DNA of 64,000 nt, from assembly GCF_036409475.1 (NCBI RefSeq), contig NZ_JAYRCK010000004.1, positions 124,001-188,000 of the forward strand, written 5' to 3'. Below the pieces are notes generated by a model that searched no databases, was not told the origin of the DNA, and saw nothing but the letters and a program-made list of their open reading frames with translations. The stretch comes from Scandinavium sp036409475 (GTDB taxonomy: Bacteria > Pseudomonadota > Gammaproteobacteria > Enterobacterales > Enterobacteriaceae). Positions 42,452 through 51,900 of this stretch are shown in pieces (within the stretch, counting starts at the first letter, position 1; each line of letters begins with the position of its first letter). The position numbers and the translations under genes are program-made.

Positions 42452-43357
42452 CTAACCCGCAGTACGCACAAGCGGTAAAAGTTCATCCATCTTTTTCTCA
42501 ACGGCCAGTTGTCCGGCAGCAATCGCCGCTGGCGCCCGATGAAAATCGAGAGTGGAAATTTGTGGGCAAAAAGGTTGCAACAAAATATCCGGCGGATCAC
42601 CCGCCATTCGATTGCGCTTTAATCGGTTTTCCAGCACCTGTATAGAGGTCGTCATGATCTCCATGGCCGTTGGCGTTACCGCCGTCCGGCGAGATGTCAT
42701 CCTTCCTAGTCTGGCACGAAAACGCTCATGCCAGCTCAGGCTATCATCTGAAGACTCGGGATCGGGCTGAAGGTTCACTGACAGGAGATCCTGCTGCATT
42801 AAATGCGCGTCATGTTGCAAATCAACCGCAATCACGATGTCAGCGCCTAATGCGCGTGTGAGCGAAACCGGTACCGGGTTGACAACGGCTCCATCGACCA
42901 GCCAGTAGCCGTTGTGCATGACGGGAGACATAAGCCCGGGAATACTGCAGGAGGCGCGTACCGCCAGATGAAGATCGCCTTCGGTGAACCAGATTTCACG
43001 GCCGGTACTGAGATTTGTTGCGACAGTCGCAAAACGGCGTGGGCAGGATTCAATCGCGTCCGCGGGGATCAGTTGACGAAAATGGCTGAACACACGCTCG
43101 CCGCGCAAAAGGCCGCCTCTGCGCCAGGAAAGATCCATCAGACGTAACACATCCCAGGAACTGAATGAGCAGACCCACTTTTCCAGCACGGGTAACCGGT
43201 CGCAAGCATAAGCCGCGCCAACCAGCGCGCCAATCGAACACCCCGCCACAATATCAATCTCAATACCCATTTTCTGTAGCGCTTTAATCACGCCGATGTG
43301 TGACCATCCACGCGCTGCGCCTGAGCCGAGAGCCAAACCAATTTTAAGCTTTCTCAT
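42452..43357 (-). CDS. rssA: Patatin-like phospholipase family protein RssA
   Basis: This 301-residue protein starts MRKLKIGLALGSGAARGWSH. The oxyanion-hole glycine motif, the nucleophile elbow GCSIGAL and the catalytic Asp in LVDGAVVNP are all present, so it should be an active serine lipase or esterase. It is in an operon with rssB; its substrate is unknown. The open frame upstream of 43357 is rejected as outside the family. Confidence 0.93.
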   Translation of the reverse strand: MRKLKIGLALGSGAARGWSHIGVIKALQKMGIEIDIVAGCSIGALVGAAYACDRLPVLEKWVCSFSSWDVLRLMDLSWRRGGLLRGERVFSHFRQLIPADAIESCPRRFATVATNLSTGREIWFTEGDLHLAVRASCSIPGLMSPVMHNGYWLVDGAVVNPVPVSLTRALGADIVIAVDLQHDAHLMQQDLLSVNLQPDPESSDDSLSWHERFRARLGRMTSRRTAVTPTAMEIMTTSIQVLENRLKRNRMAGDPPDILLQPFCPQISTLDFHRAPAAIAAGQLAVEKKMDELLPLVRTAG

Positions 43358-43467
43358 TCCTGCTGATGATGAACCCCGTTCCTGTCGTAGCAACATGACG
43401 ATTGCTCGGTTAACATATTTACCGCCCGGCGCTCTGCGCCTCATTATAGTTACCTGGGAAAGCGTTT

Positions 43468-43923
43468 ATGGACTCACTTTGCCCCTGCGGCAGCGCTCTG
43501 GAGTATAGCTTATGTTGCCAGCGATATCTTTCGGGCAACGAGCCTGCGCCAACACCTTCACAGCTCATGCGATCACGCTATACCGCCTTCGTGATGAAAA
43601 ATGCCGACTACCTGGTCAGGACCTGGCATCCCTCATGCGAAGCCACGGCATTCAGGCAGGATCTTGAGCAAAGTTTCTCGCACACCGAATGGCTTGGCCT
43701 GACCATTTTTGCCGCTGATGAAGGGCATCATCCTGATGAAGGTTTTGTCAGTTTCGTCGCTCGCTTCCGTGAACATAGCAAGAGCGGCGCCCTGATTGAG
43801 CGTTCAAGATTCTTAAAAGAAAATGGACAATGGTATTATATTGATGGTACACGTCCTCTGATAGGCCGCAACGATCCCTGCCCCTGCGGGTCAGGCAAAA
43901 AATTTAAAAAATGCTGCGGCTAG
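43468..43923 (+). CDS. ychJ: YchJ, SEC-C motif protein
   Basis: This 151-residue protein has Cys-rich SEC-C-type zinc motifs at both ends: CPCGSALEYSLCC and CPCGSGKKFKKCC. The middle resembles NTF2-like UPF0225 proteins. Function is unknown. It is divergent from rssA and ends about 50 bases before purU, as in E. coli. Confidence 0.93.
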   Translation: MDSLCPCGSALEYSLCCQRYLSGNEPAPTPSQLMRSRYTAFVMKNADYLVRTWHPSCEATAFRQDLEQSFSHTEWLGLTIFAADEGHHPDEGFVSFVARFREHSKSGALIERSRFLKENGQWYYIDGTRPLIGRNDPCPCGSGKKFKKCCG

Positions 43924-43973
43924 TCAAGACCGCCACAGAAACAGCAAACACCTTCAACAGGATTTCCCCCGCA

Positions 43974-44816
43974 ATGCACTCATTACAACGTAAAGTGTTG
44001 CGTACCATCTGCCCGGACCAGAAAGGGCTGATCGCACGTATTACCAATATCTGCTACAAGCACGAACTCAACATTGTGCAGAACAACGAATTCGTTGATC
44101 ACCGCACCGGTCGTTTCTTTATGCGTACCGAGCTGGAAGGCATTTTCAATGACTCGACGCTGCTGGCCGACCTCGACAGCGCCTTACCAGAAGGGTCCGT
44201 TCGTGAACTGACGCCAGCGGGTCGTCGTCGCATCGTGATTCTTGTCACCAAAGAAGCGCACTGTCTGGGTGATTTACTGATGAAGGCCAACTACGGTGGT
44301 CTTGACGTCGATATTGCAGCCGTCATTGGTAACCATGAAACGCTGCGCCCGCTGGTTGAGCGCTTTGATGTCCCCTTTGAACTGGTCAGCCACGAAGGCC
44401 ACACCCGCGAAGAGCATGACAAGCTGATGGCCGATGCCATCGACGCTCATCAACCGGATTACGTGGTGCTGGCAAAATATATGCGCGTCCTGACGCCGTC
44501 ATTTGTCGCCCGCTTCCCGAACAAAATCATCAATATTCACCACTCATTCCTGCCAGCCTTTATTGGTGCGCGCCCGTATCACCAGGCGTATGAGCGTGGC
44601 GTGAAAATCATCGGTGCCACCGCTCACTATGTGAACGATAACCTCGATGAAGGCCCTATCATTATGCAGGATGTGATTAACGTCGATCACACCTACTCCG
44701 CCGACGATATGATGCGTGCCGGCCGTGATGTTGAGAAAAACGTCCTCAGCCGCGCCCTGTACCAGGTCCTTGCGCAGCGCGTCTTCGTTTATGGCAACAG
44801 AACGATCATTCTCTAA
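43974..44816 (+). CDS. purU: Formyltetrahydrofolate deformylase
   Basis: This 280-residue protein has an N-terminal ACT domain (TICPDQKGLIARITNICYKH) and a C-terminal formyltransferase-type domain with the catalytic Asn/His in NKIINIHHSFLPAF and Asp in NDNLDEGPII. It releases formate from 10-formyl-THF for PurT. An open frame reaching back to 43911 overlaps ychJ; the ATG at 43974 gives the family start MHSLQRKVLR. Confidence 0.97.
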   Translation: MHSLQRKVLRTICPDQKGLIARITNICYKHELNIVQNNEFVDHRTGRFFMRTELEGIFNDSTLLADLDSALPEGSVRELTPAGRRRIVILVTKEAHCLGDLLMKANYGGLDVDIAAVIGNHETLRPLVERFDVPFELVSHEGHTREEHDKLMADAIDAHQPDYVVLAKYMRVLTPSFVARFPNKIINIHHSFLPAFIGARPYHQAYERGVKIIGATAHYVNDNLDEGPIIMQDVINVDHTYSADDMMRAGRDVEKNVLSRALYQVLAQRVFVYGNRTIIL

Positions 44817-44892
44817 GGAAAACCCGTTTGCGGTGCTTTTAAACGTTACGGGTAAAAAGTACGCAAACGGTTCATTTTCCTGAAAGGAAGGC

Positions 44893-44920
44893 TTTACAGC
44901 GGCGCGTCATTTGATATGAT
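44893..44920 (+). promoter_or_regulatory. tyrT-type stable RNA promoter
   Basis: TTTACA (44893-44898) and TATGAT (44915-44920) with 16-bp spacing are followed by the GC-rich discriminator GCGCCCCGC. This is the E. coli tyrT promoter almost base for base, so growth-rate and ppGpp control is expected. Fis sites should lie upstream in 44820-44890. Confidence 0.92.
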
Positions 44921-44976
44921 GCGCCCCGCTTCCCCAAGGGAGCGGCCAGTAATAGCAATACAAGAAACAAACCCCT

Positions 44977-45252
44977 GGCGGGGTTCCCGAGCGATCATAA
45001 GGGAGCTGACTGCAAATCTGCCGTCAACGACTTCGAAGTTCGACTCGAGCCACAGCGAGAGAGCGTTACCGCAGGTAACGATAATCCTTCCCGCAGTGAA
45101 TAGCCAACACCCCTGGCGGGGTTCCCGAGCGATCATAAGGGAGCTGACTGCAAATCTGCCGTCATCGACTTCGAAGTTCGACTCGAGCCACAGCGAGAGA
45201 GCGTTACCGCAGGTAACGATAATCCTTCCCGCAGTGAATAGCCAACACCCCT
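44977..45252 (+). repeat. Two tandem 138-bp tRNA-Tyr-like units, T arm disrupted
   Basis: Units at 44977-45114 and 45115-45252 differ at a single base. Each begins like tRNA-Tyr (GGCGGGGTTCCCGAGCG) but has an altered D loop, an anticodon loop reading GCA instead of GTA with a U-U mismatch in the stem, and a T arm interrupted by about 30 bases containing the hairpin CGTTACC-GCA-GGTAACG. The 3-prime end is CCCGCAG with no CCA. They lie between the promoter and the real tRNAs and would be in the same transcript. I judge them pseudo-tRNAs. Confidence 0.85.
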
Positions 45253-45337
<85 letters not shown>

Positions 45338-45372
45338 TCAAAAAGTATTTCGCTCAAGCATTTCATACCCCT

Positions 45373-45438
<66 letters not shown>

Positions 45439-45457
<19 letters not shown>

Positions 45458-45902
45458 TCTTATATTCAGCACCAAATTCCCTATCGACACCAAAATTTCA
45501 TATTCTCCCGTGCGGGAAGGATGAGAAGCTTCGACTAAGGTTCGATTCGAACGCAGTGAGAAAACGTTGCCAAAGGCAACGGCCCGAAGGGCGAGGCGCT
45601 TGCGCCGAGTAATCCTTCCCCCGCCACCATCTTATATTCAGCACCGAATTCCCTATCGACACCAAAATTTCATATTCTCCCGTGCGGGAAGGATGAGAAG
45701 CTTCGACTAAGGTTCGATTCGAACGCAGTGAGAAAACGTTGCCAAAGGCAACGACCCGAAGGGCGAGGCGCTTGCGCCGAGTAATCCTTCCCCCGCCACC
45801 ATCTTGCATTCAGCACCGAATTCCCTATCGACACCAAAATTTCATATTCTCCCGTGCGGGAAGGATGAGAAGCTTCGACTAAGGTTCGATTCGAACGCAG
45901 TG
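45439..45902 (+). repeat. rtT-like 172-bp tandem repeats, 2.7 units
   Basis: Units start at 45439, 45611 and 45783 (period 172), each beginning with the 19-base 3-prime end of tRNA-Tyr (AATCCTTCCCCCGCCACCA). Each continues with hairpins CGTTGCC-AAA-GGCAACG, GCCC-GAA-GGGC and GGCGC-TTGC-GCC; the third unit is cut short by the terminator. This is the equivalent of the 178-bp rtT repeats behind E. coli tyrTV, from which the rtT RNA is released. No tpr-like protein is confidently visible. Confidence 0.9.
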
Positions 45903-45938
45903 AAGCACCGACGATACGATCGTTCGGTGCTTTATATT
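45903..45938 (+). terminator. Terminator of the tRNA-Tyr operon
   Basis: GCACCGACGA pairs with TCGTTCGGTGC (45905-45914 with 45920-45930, one bulge), followed by TTTATATT. It ends the third rtT unit. Confidence 0.88.
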
Positions 45939-45975
45939 CCGCCTAAATATCCGTTTAGCTACAAGTCACGTGAGG

Positions 45976-45993
45976 CTTAAGTGAACGGCATTA
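45976..45993. mobile_element. Solitary IS4-like inverted-repeat end
   Basis: CTTAAGTGAACGGCATTA is the complement of TAATGCCGTTCACTTAAG, matching the end of the 113-bp element at 23284-23396 at 17 of 18 positions. No partner end is found nearby, so this is a relic of an insertion between the tRNA operon and narI. Confidence 0.6.
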
Positions 45994-46029
45994 CCGCATC
46001 AGCAGGGCCTTGAACAGAAAGCGCGTTAA

Positions 46030-46707
46030 TCAGCGACGAGCGCGAACAATCTGGTATTTGCGTGTCAGGTATTCAACCGGCACGCTCCAGATGTGCACCA
46101 GGCGCGAGAACGGGAACAGCACAAACAGCGTCATCCCGAGCACCAGGTGCAGACGGAAGATAAACGCAACGCCGTCCAGGTGCGCAGAAGCACCGCCGTG
46201 GAAGGTCACCACAGACTGCGCCCAACCGACCAGTTTCATCATTTCGCTGCCGTCCATATGTTGGGCAGAGAAAGGAATGGTCAGCAGGCCCAGCAGACAT
46301 TGCAGCACCAGCACTGACATCACCAGAATATCCGCTTTGGTGGTGGTCGCGCGAATGCGTGGGCTGGTCAGACGGCGTTTCAGCAGCAGAATGCCGCCCA
46401 CCAGGCACATCACTCCGGCAGCACCGCCGCCAAACATCGCCATCTTCTGTTTCACTTCCAGCGGCAGCCAGGATTCATACATCCAGTGCGGCGTGAGCAT
46501 CCCGAAGGCATGACCGGCGATCACGCCAAGAATGCCGAGGTGGAACAGATTCGATGCCAGGTTCATGCCTTTGCGATCCAGCATCTGGCTGGAGCCAGCA
46601 CGCCAGGAGTACTGGCCGTAGTCGTAACGCAGCCAGCTCCCTACCAGGAAGATGGTTCCGGCGATATACGGATAGATATCAAAGAAGAACATATTCAGGA
46701 AATGCAT
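46030..46707 (-). CDS. narI: Respiratory nitrate reductase gamma subunit (cytochrome b)
   Basis: This 225-residue membrane protein starts MHFLNMFFFDIYPYIAGTIF and has five membrane helices. The two b haems are held by His residues in helices 2 and 5 (FHLGILGVIAGHAFG and FRLHLVLGM). It takes electrons from quinol at the periplasmic side and passes them to NarH. The ATG overlaps the narJ stop by one base; the longer frame is rejected. Confidence 0.96.
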   Translation of the reverse strand: MHFLNMFFFDIYPYIAGTIFLVGSWLRYDYGQYSWRAGSSQMLDRKGMNLASNLFHLGILGVIAGHAFGMLTPHWMYESWLPLEVKQKMAMFGGGAAGVMCLVGGILLLKRRLTSPRIRATTTKADILVMSVLVLQCLLGLLTIPFSAQHMDGSEMMKLVGWAQSVVTFHGGASAHLDGVAFIFRLHLVLGMTLFVLFPFSRLVHIWSVPVEYLTRKYQIVRARR

Positions 46708-47417
46708 TAGCGCTCTCCTCCAGTCGAGATATTCAGATACTGCGGCGCAACTGCGCCGGAAAAACGACGCTGATGGGCGGTGATGTCTGAATCCGCGCAT
46801 CCCTGATCGGCGAAGAATTTAACCTGCTCTTCTTCCCAAACGGCGTCCAGTGCCTGCGGCGTGTCGTCGCGAGCTTCATCAGCAATTTTCTCCGCCACTT
46901 TCACACCGTCGATTTCAGTGCTGGCCAGTTTCAGCAGCACGTCAAACAGCACGGCATAGCGGCTTTCACGCTGCTGTAAACGGGCGCTCAGCAGCGCCAG
47001 AATCGGTGCGACGTCCTGCAAGCCACCCAGCGCTTCTTCACGGGGCAACTGCGCCAGATATTCCAGATACAGCGGCAGGTGATCCGGCAACTCGCGGCTG
47101 TCCAGTTCCAGACCGTGCTGCGCGTACTGCGCCATCAGGTCAACCATCGCCTGGCCACGGTCACGGGATTCGCCATGAACGTGTTCGAACAGCAGCAGTG
47201 AGGTCGCGCGGCCGCGGTCAAACAGCTCGCTATACGCCGCCTGAACGTCCAGCAAATCTTGCTGAGTCAGGTCACGCAGGAACACACAAAGCTTCTGCGC
47301 TTCCTCCATTTCCAGTACGTCAGAGTCTGCCAGCGCGTCATGCACTTCCTGCTGATGCTGCCATAAGGCAGCATCCGGGTACTCCAGCAGGCGGGAGATG
47401 ATCATCAGTTCTTTCAT
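46707..47417 (-). CDS. narJ: Nitrate reductase assembly chaperone NarJ
   Basis: This 236-residue TorD-family chaperone has the usual LFEHVHGESRDRGQAMVDLM motif and a helical fold. It binds NarG and helps insertion of the molybdenum cofactor and iron-sulfur clusters before the complex docks to NarI. It overlaps narH by four bases and narI by one. Confidence 0.95.
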   Translation of the reverse strand: MKELMIISRLLEYPDAALWQHQQEVHDALADSDVLEMEEAQKLCVFLRDLTQQDLLDVQAAYSELFDRGRATSLLLFEHVHGESRDRGQAMVDLMAQYAQHGLELDSRELPDHLPLYLEYLAQLPREEALGGLQDVAPILALLSARLQQRESRYAVLFDVLLKLASTEIDGVKVAEKIADEARDDTPQALDAVWEEEQVKFFADQGCADSDITAHQRRFSGAVAPQYLNISTGGER

Positions 47418-48949
47418 GACTGACGCTCCGTTTTGCTGGTGACGTCGATGGCATCGATACGACGGCTGTTAAACAGGTTGAACGAGCTGTCTGAACCGTG
47501 GCAACCGTCGCCAAAGCTGAAGCCGCAACCGTTCTTCTCAGGGAAGGCGTCACGCGCCAGTTCGCGGTGGCTGCTTGGGACCACGAAACGGTCTTCGTAG
47601 TTAGCAATCGCCAGGTAGCGATACATTTCCTGTGCCTGCGCTTCCGTCAGACCGACTTCTTCCAGCGCGCTGGTGTCATTCACACCGTCAACGCTTTCAG
47701 CACGCTTGTAGTGACGCATCGCCAGCATACGTTTCAGCGCACGCAGCACCGGTGCGGTATCACCGGCTGTCAGCATGTTCGCCAGGTACTGCACAGGAAT
47801 ACGCAGGCTATCGACATCCGGCAAAATACCGTTGCTGCCAATCTCGCCAGCGTCAGCCGCAGACTGAATCGGAGACAGCGGCGGCACGTACCAGACCATC
47901 GGCAGCGTGCGGTATTCCGGGTGCAGTGGCAGCGCCAGCTTCCAGTCCATCGCCATTTTGTAAACCGGCGACTGCTGAGCCGCGTCAATCACGCTCTGTG
48001 GAATGCCGTCTTTCAGCGCCTGCTCAATCACTTTCGGATCGTTCGGGTCGAGGAACACGTCCAGCTGACGCTGGTACAAGTCTTTCTGGCTCTCAGTGCT
48101 TGCCGCCTGCTCAATCATGTCCGCGTCATACAGCAGCACGCCGAGGTAGCGGATACGGCCCACGCAGGTTTCGGAACACACGGTCGGCTGACCGGCTTCG
48201 ATACGCGGGTAGCAGAAGATGCACTTCTCGGACTTGCCGCTCTTCCAGTTGAAGTAGATTTTCTTGTACGGGCAACCGGTGATACACATGCGCCAGCCAC
48301 GACATTTGTCCTGGTCGATCAGCACGATACCGTCTTCTTCACGCTTGTAGATGGCACCGCTTGGGCAAGTCGCCACACACGCCGGATTCAGGCAGTGCTC
48401 GCACAGACGCGGCATGTACATCATGAAGGTATTTTCGAACTGACCGTACATCGCCTTCTGCACGTTCTCGAAGTTCTGGTCGCGGGAGAGTTTTGAGAAC
48501 TCGCCGCCCAGATCATCTTCCCAGTTCGGGCCAGAGGTGATTTTGTCCATACGCTGACCGGTGATCAGCGAGCGAGGACGGGCAATCGGCTGGTGCTTGC
48601 TTTCGCCAGCTTTGTGCAGTGTCTGATAGTCGAAATCGAACGGCTCGTAGTAATCCTCAATACCCGGCAGATGCGGGTTAGCGAAGATTTTGCCCAGCAG
48701 CATGGCTTTGTTACCCATGCGAGGCACCAGCTTGCCGTTAATTTTACGTATCCAACCGCCCTTCCATTTTTCCTGATTCTCCCAGTCGTTAGGGAAGCCG
48801 ACACCCGGCTTCGTTTCCACGTTGTTAAACCACGCGTACTCCATCCCTTCACGGCTGGTCCAGACGTTTTTACAGGTTACTGAGCAGGTATGACAGCCGA
48901 TGCATTTATCGAGATTCAGCACCATGCCGACTTGTGAACGAATTTTCAT
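47414..48949 (-). CDS. narH: Respiratory nitrate reductase beta subunit (iron-sulfur)
   Basis: This 511-residue subunit carries four ferredoxin-type cysteine clusters: CIGCHTCSVTCKN near the start, CEHCLNPACVATCP, CRGWRMCITGCP and CIFCYPRIEAGQPTVCSETC. The Trp in CRGW replaces a Cys, which gives one [3Fe-4S] and three [4Fe-4S] clusters. It carries electrons from NarI to NarG. Length equals that of E. coli. It overlaps narG by four bases. Confidence 0.97.
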   Translation of the reverse strand: MKIRSQVGMVLNLDKCIGCHTCSVTCKNVWTSREGMEYAWFNNVETKPGVGFPNDWENQEKWKGGWIRKINGKLVPRMGNKAMLLGKIFANPHLPGIEDYYEPFDFDYQTLHKAGESKHQPIARPRSLITGQRMDKITSGPNWEDDLGGEFSKLSRDQNFENVQKAMYGQFENTFMMYMPRLCEHCLNPACVATCPSGAIYKREEDGIVLIDQDKCRGWRMCITGCPYKKIYFNWKSGKSEKCIFCYPRIEAGQPTVCSETCVGRIRYLGVLLYDADMIEQAASTESQKDLYQRQLDVFLDPNDPKVIEQALKDGIPQSVIDAAQQSPVYKMAMDWKLALPLHPEYRTLPMVWYVPPLSPIQSAADAGEIGSNGILPDVDSLRIPVQYLANMLTAGDTAPVLRALKRMLAMRHYKRAESVDGVNDTSALEEVGLTEAQAQEMYRYLAIANYEDRFVVPSSHRELARDAFPEKNGCGFSFGDGCHGSDSSFNLFNSRRIDAIDVTSKTERQS

Positions 48950-51900
48950 TTTACGCTCTCCTGTACCTGGTCATTGCCTTCGCCGTCTAACCAGTCAATG
49001 TTCTTCATCTTACGTACCACCACGAACTCATCGCGGTTTGACCCCACGGTGCCGTAGTAGTTAAAGCTGTACGACAACTGCGCGTAACCGCCAATCATGT
49101 GGGTCGGTTTCGGGCTGATACGGGTGACCGAGTTGTGGATGCCGCCGCGCTGACCGGTAATCTCAGAACCCGGCAGGTTCACGATACGTTCCTGAGCGTG
49201 ATACATCATGGTCATGCCCGCTGGCACACGCTGGCTCACCACGGCACGAGCCGTCAGGGAACCGTTGCTGTTGAAGGCTTCAATCCAGTCGTTGTCTTCA
49301 ATGCCCAGCTCTTTAGCGTCGGTTTCACTCATCCACACAATCGGGCCGCCGCGTGACAGTGTCAGCATCAGCAAGTTGTCGCTGTAGGTGGAGTGAATGC
49401 CCCATTTCTGGTGTGGCGTCAGGAAGTTCAGCGCCTTCTCAGGGTTGCCGTTGGACTTCTGGCCCATCACCGCTTTCACCGAACGGGTGTCGATTGGCGG
49501 ACGGTAAACCAGCAGGCTTTCGCCGAAGTCACGCATCCACTGGTGATCCTGATACAGCTGCTGACGGCCAGAAAGCGTACGCCATGGGATCAGTTCGTGA
49601 ACGTTGGTGTAACCCGCGTTATAGGAAACGTGTTCATCTTCAAGGCCAGACCAGGTCGGGCTGGAGATAATTTTGCGCGGCTGAGCCTGAATATCACGGA
49701 AGCGAATTTTCTCGTCTTCTTTATTCAGTGCCAGATGCGTGTGGTCGCGACCGGTGATTTCACTCAACGCAGCCCACGCTTTCACGGCAACCTGACCGTT
49801 AGTTTCTGGCGCGAACGTGAGGATCATTTCTGCCGCATCGATAGCGGTATTGATCATCGGCTGACCTTTCGCCGGGCCGTCTGCTTTGGTGTAATTCAGC
49901 TTACGCAGCAAGTCGACTTCGCTCTGGGTATTCCACGCGATGCCTTTCCCGCCATTGCCGATTTTTTCCATCAGCGGACCGACAGAGGTAAAGCGCTCCC
50001 AGGTCGCAGGGTAATCGCGTTCTACGGTCATAATGTGCGGCGCGGTTTTGCCTGGGATCAGGTCGCATTCACCTTTCTTCCAGTCTTTCACGTCCAGCGG
50101 CTGAGCCATTTCGGCCGGGGAGTCATGCTGAATCGGCAGCGTAACCACGTCGGTTTCCACACCCAGATGTCCCACGCACACTTCAGAGAATGTCTTCGCG
50201 ATGTCTTTGTAGATATCCCAGTCGCTCTTCGATTCCCATGCCGGGTCGACAGCGGCAGAAAGCGGATGAATAAACGGATGCATATCCGAGGTATTCATGT
50301 CGTCTTTCTCATACCAGGTCGCGGTTGGCAGCACGATATCGGAGAACAAGCAGGTGCTCGACAGACGGAAGTCCAGCGTCACCACCAGATCCAGCTTGCC
50401 GTCGAGGCCGTTATCACGCCATTCCACTTCTTCTGGCTTCAGACCGCCCTGCTCACCCAGATCTTTACCCTGAATACCGTGCTCAGTACCCAGCAGGTAT
50501 TTCAGCATGTATTCGTGGCCCTTACCGGAAGAGCCCAGCAGGTTGGAACGCCAGATAAACAGGTTGCGCGGGTGGTTTTTACCGTTTTCAGGACGCTCAG
50601 CCGCGAAGTGCATAGAGCCGTCTTTCAGGGATTTCACGGTGTAATCCACCGCAGACATCCCGGCTTTTTCCGCTTCGGCTGCAATGGTCAGCGGGTTAGT
50701 GCCCAACTGAGGGGCAGACGGCAGCCAGCCCATACGCTCTGCGCGAACGTTGAAGTCCAGCAGATGCCCGGTATAACGGGATTTATCCGCCATCGGGGAC
50801 AACAGCTCTTGCGCGGTCAGCGTCTCGTAACGCCACTGGCTGGAGTGGTTATAGAAGTAAGAGGTGCTGTTCATGTGGCGCGGTGGACGGTTCCAGTCCA
50901 GCGCGAACGCCAGCGGAGCCCAGCCGGTTTGCGGACGCAGTTTTTCCTGGCCCACATAGTGCGCCCAGCCGCCGCCGCTCTGACCGACACAGCCACAGAA
51001 GATAAGCATATTGATCAGACCACGATAGTTCATATCGAGGTGGTACCAGTGGTTCAGACCGGCACCAACGATGATCATCGAGCGACCGTGCGTTTTATCG
51101 GCGTTATCGGCAAACTCACGCGCGGTACGGATAATCTGCGAACGTGGCACGCCAGTAATCTGCTCTGCCCACGCCGGAGTGTACGCTTTCACGTCGTCGT
51201 AGCTGCTGGCGCAGTTGGCATCGCCCAGACCGCGCTCCAGGCCGTAGTTGGCCATGGTCAGGTCATAAACGGTGGTCACGAGGCAGGTTGAACCGTCGGC
51301 CATCTGCAGGCGTTTCACCGGCAGCTTGTGCAGCAGGATGTTTTCCAGCTCCACTTTGTTGAAGTGCTCGGTGCCATCGCCGCCGAAATACGGGAAGCCG
51401 ACTTCAGCGATATCGTCATGGCCGCCAAGCATCGAGAGGCGCAGTTGAACTTCGTCGCCGCTGTTACCGTCGCGCTGTTCGAGGTTCCACTTGCCTTTGT
51501 CACCCCAACGGAAACCGATAGAACCGTTCGGGACGGTCATCTCGCCGTTCTCATCGAAGGCAACGGTTTTCCATTCAGGGTTCTTTTCCTGACCCAGCGC
51601 ATCAACCAGATCGGAAGCACGCAGCATACGGCCAGCCGCATAGTAGCCATCACGCTCTTCCAGCGTCACCAGCATCGGCATGTCGGTGTAACGACGCACG
51701 TAATCGGTGAAGTATTGGCTTGGCTTGTCGAGGTGGAACTCGCGCAGCATAACGTGGCCCATCGCCATCGCCATTGCGGCATCGGTCCCCTGCTTCGGTG
51801 CCAGCCACAGGTCACAGAGCTTGGCGATTTCCGCGTAATCTGGGGTGATAGCAACGGTCTTGGTGCCCTTATAACGAACTTCAGTAAAGAAGTGGGCATC

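Noticed and set aside
44977..45252. Possible functional tRNA-Cys genes because of the GCA anticodon
   Set aside because: The anticodon stem is mismatched, the T arm is interrupted by a 30-base insert, the acceptor stem is incomplete and there is no CCA. The body is that of tRNA-Tyr.
45498..45809. 103-residue antisense frame (MQDGGGGRITRRKRLAL...) as a tpr-like basic protein
   Set aside because: It is a repeat of the 172-bp rtT unit read backwards, lacks a start site and lies antisense to the operon.
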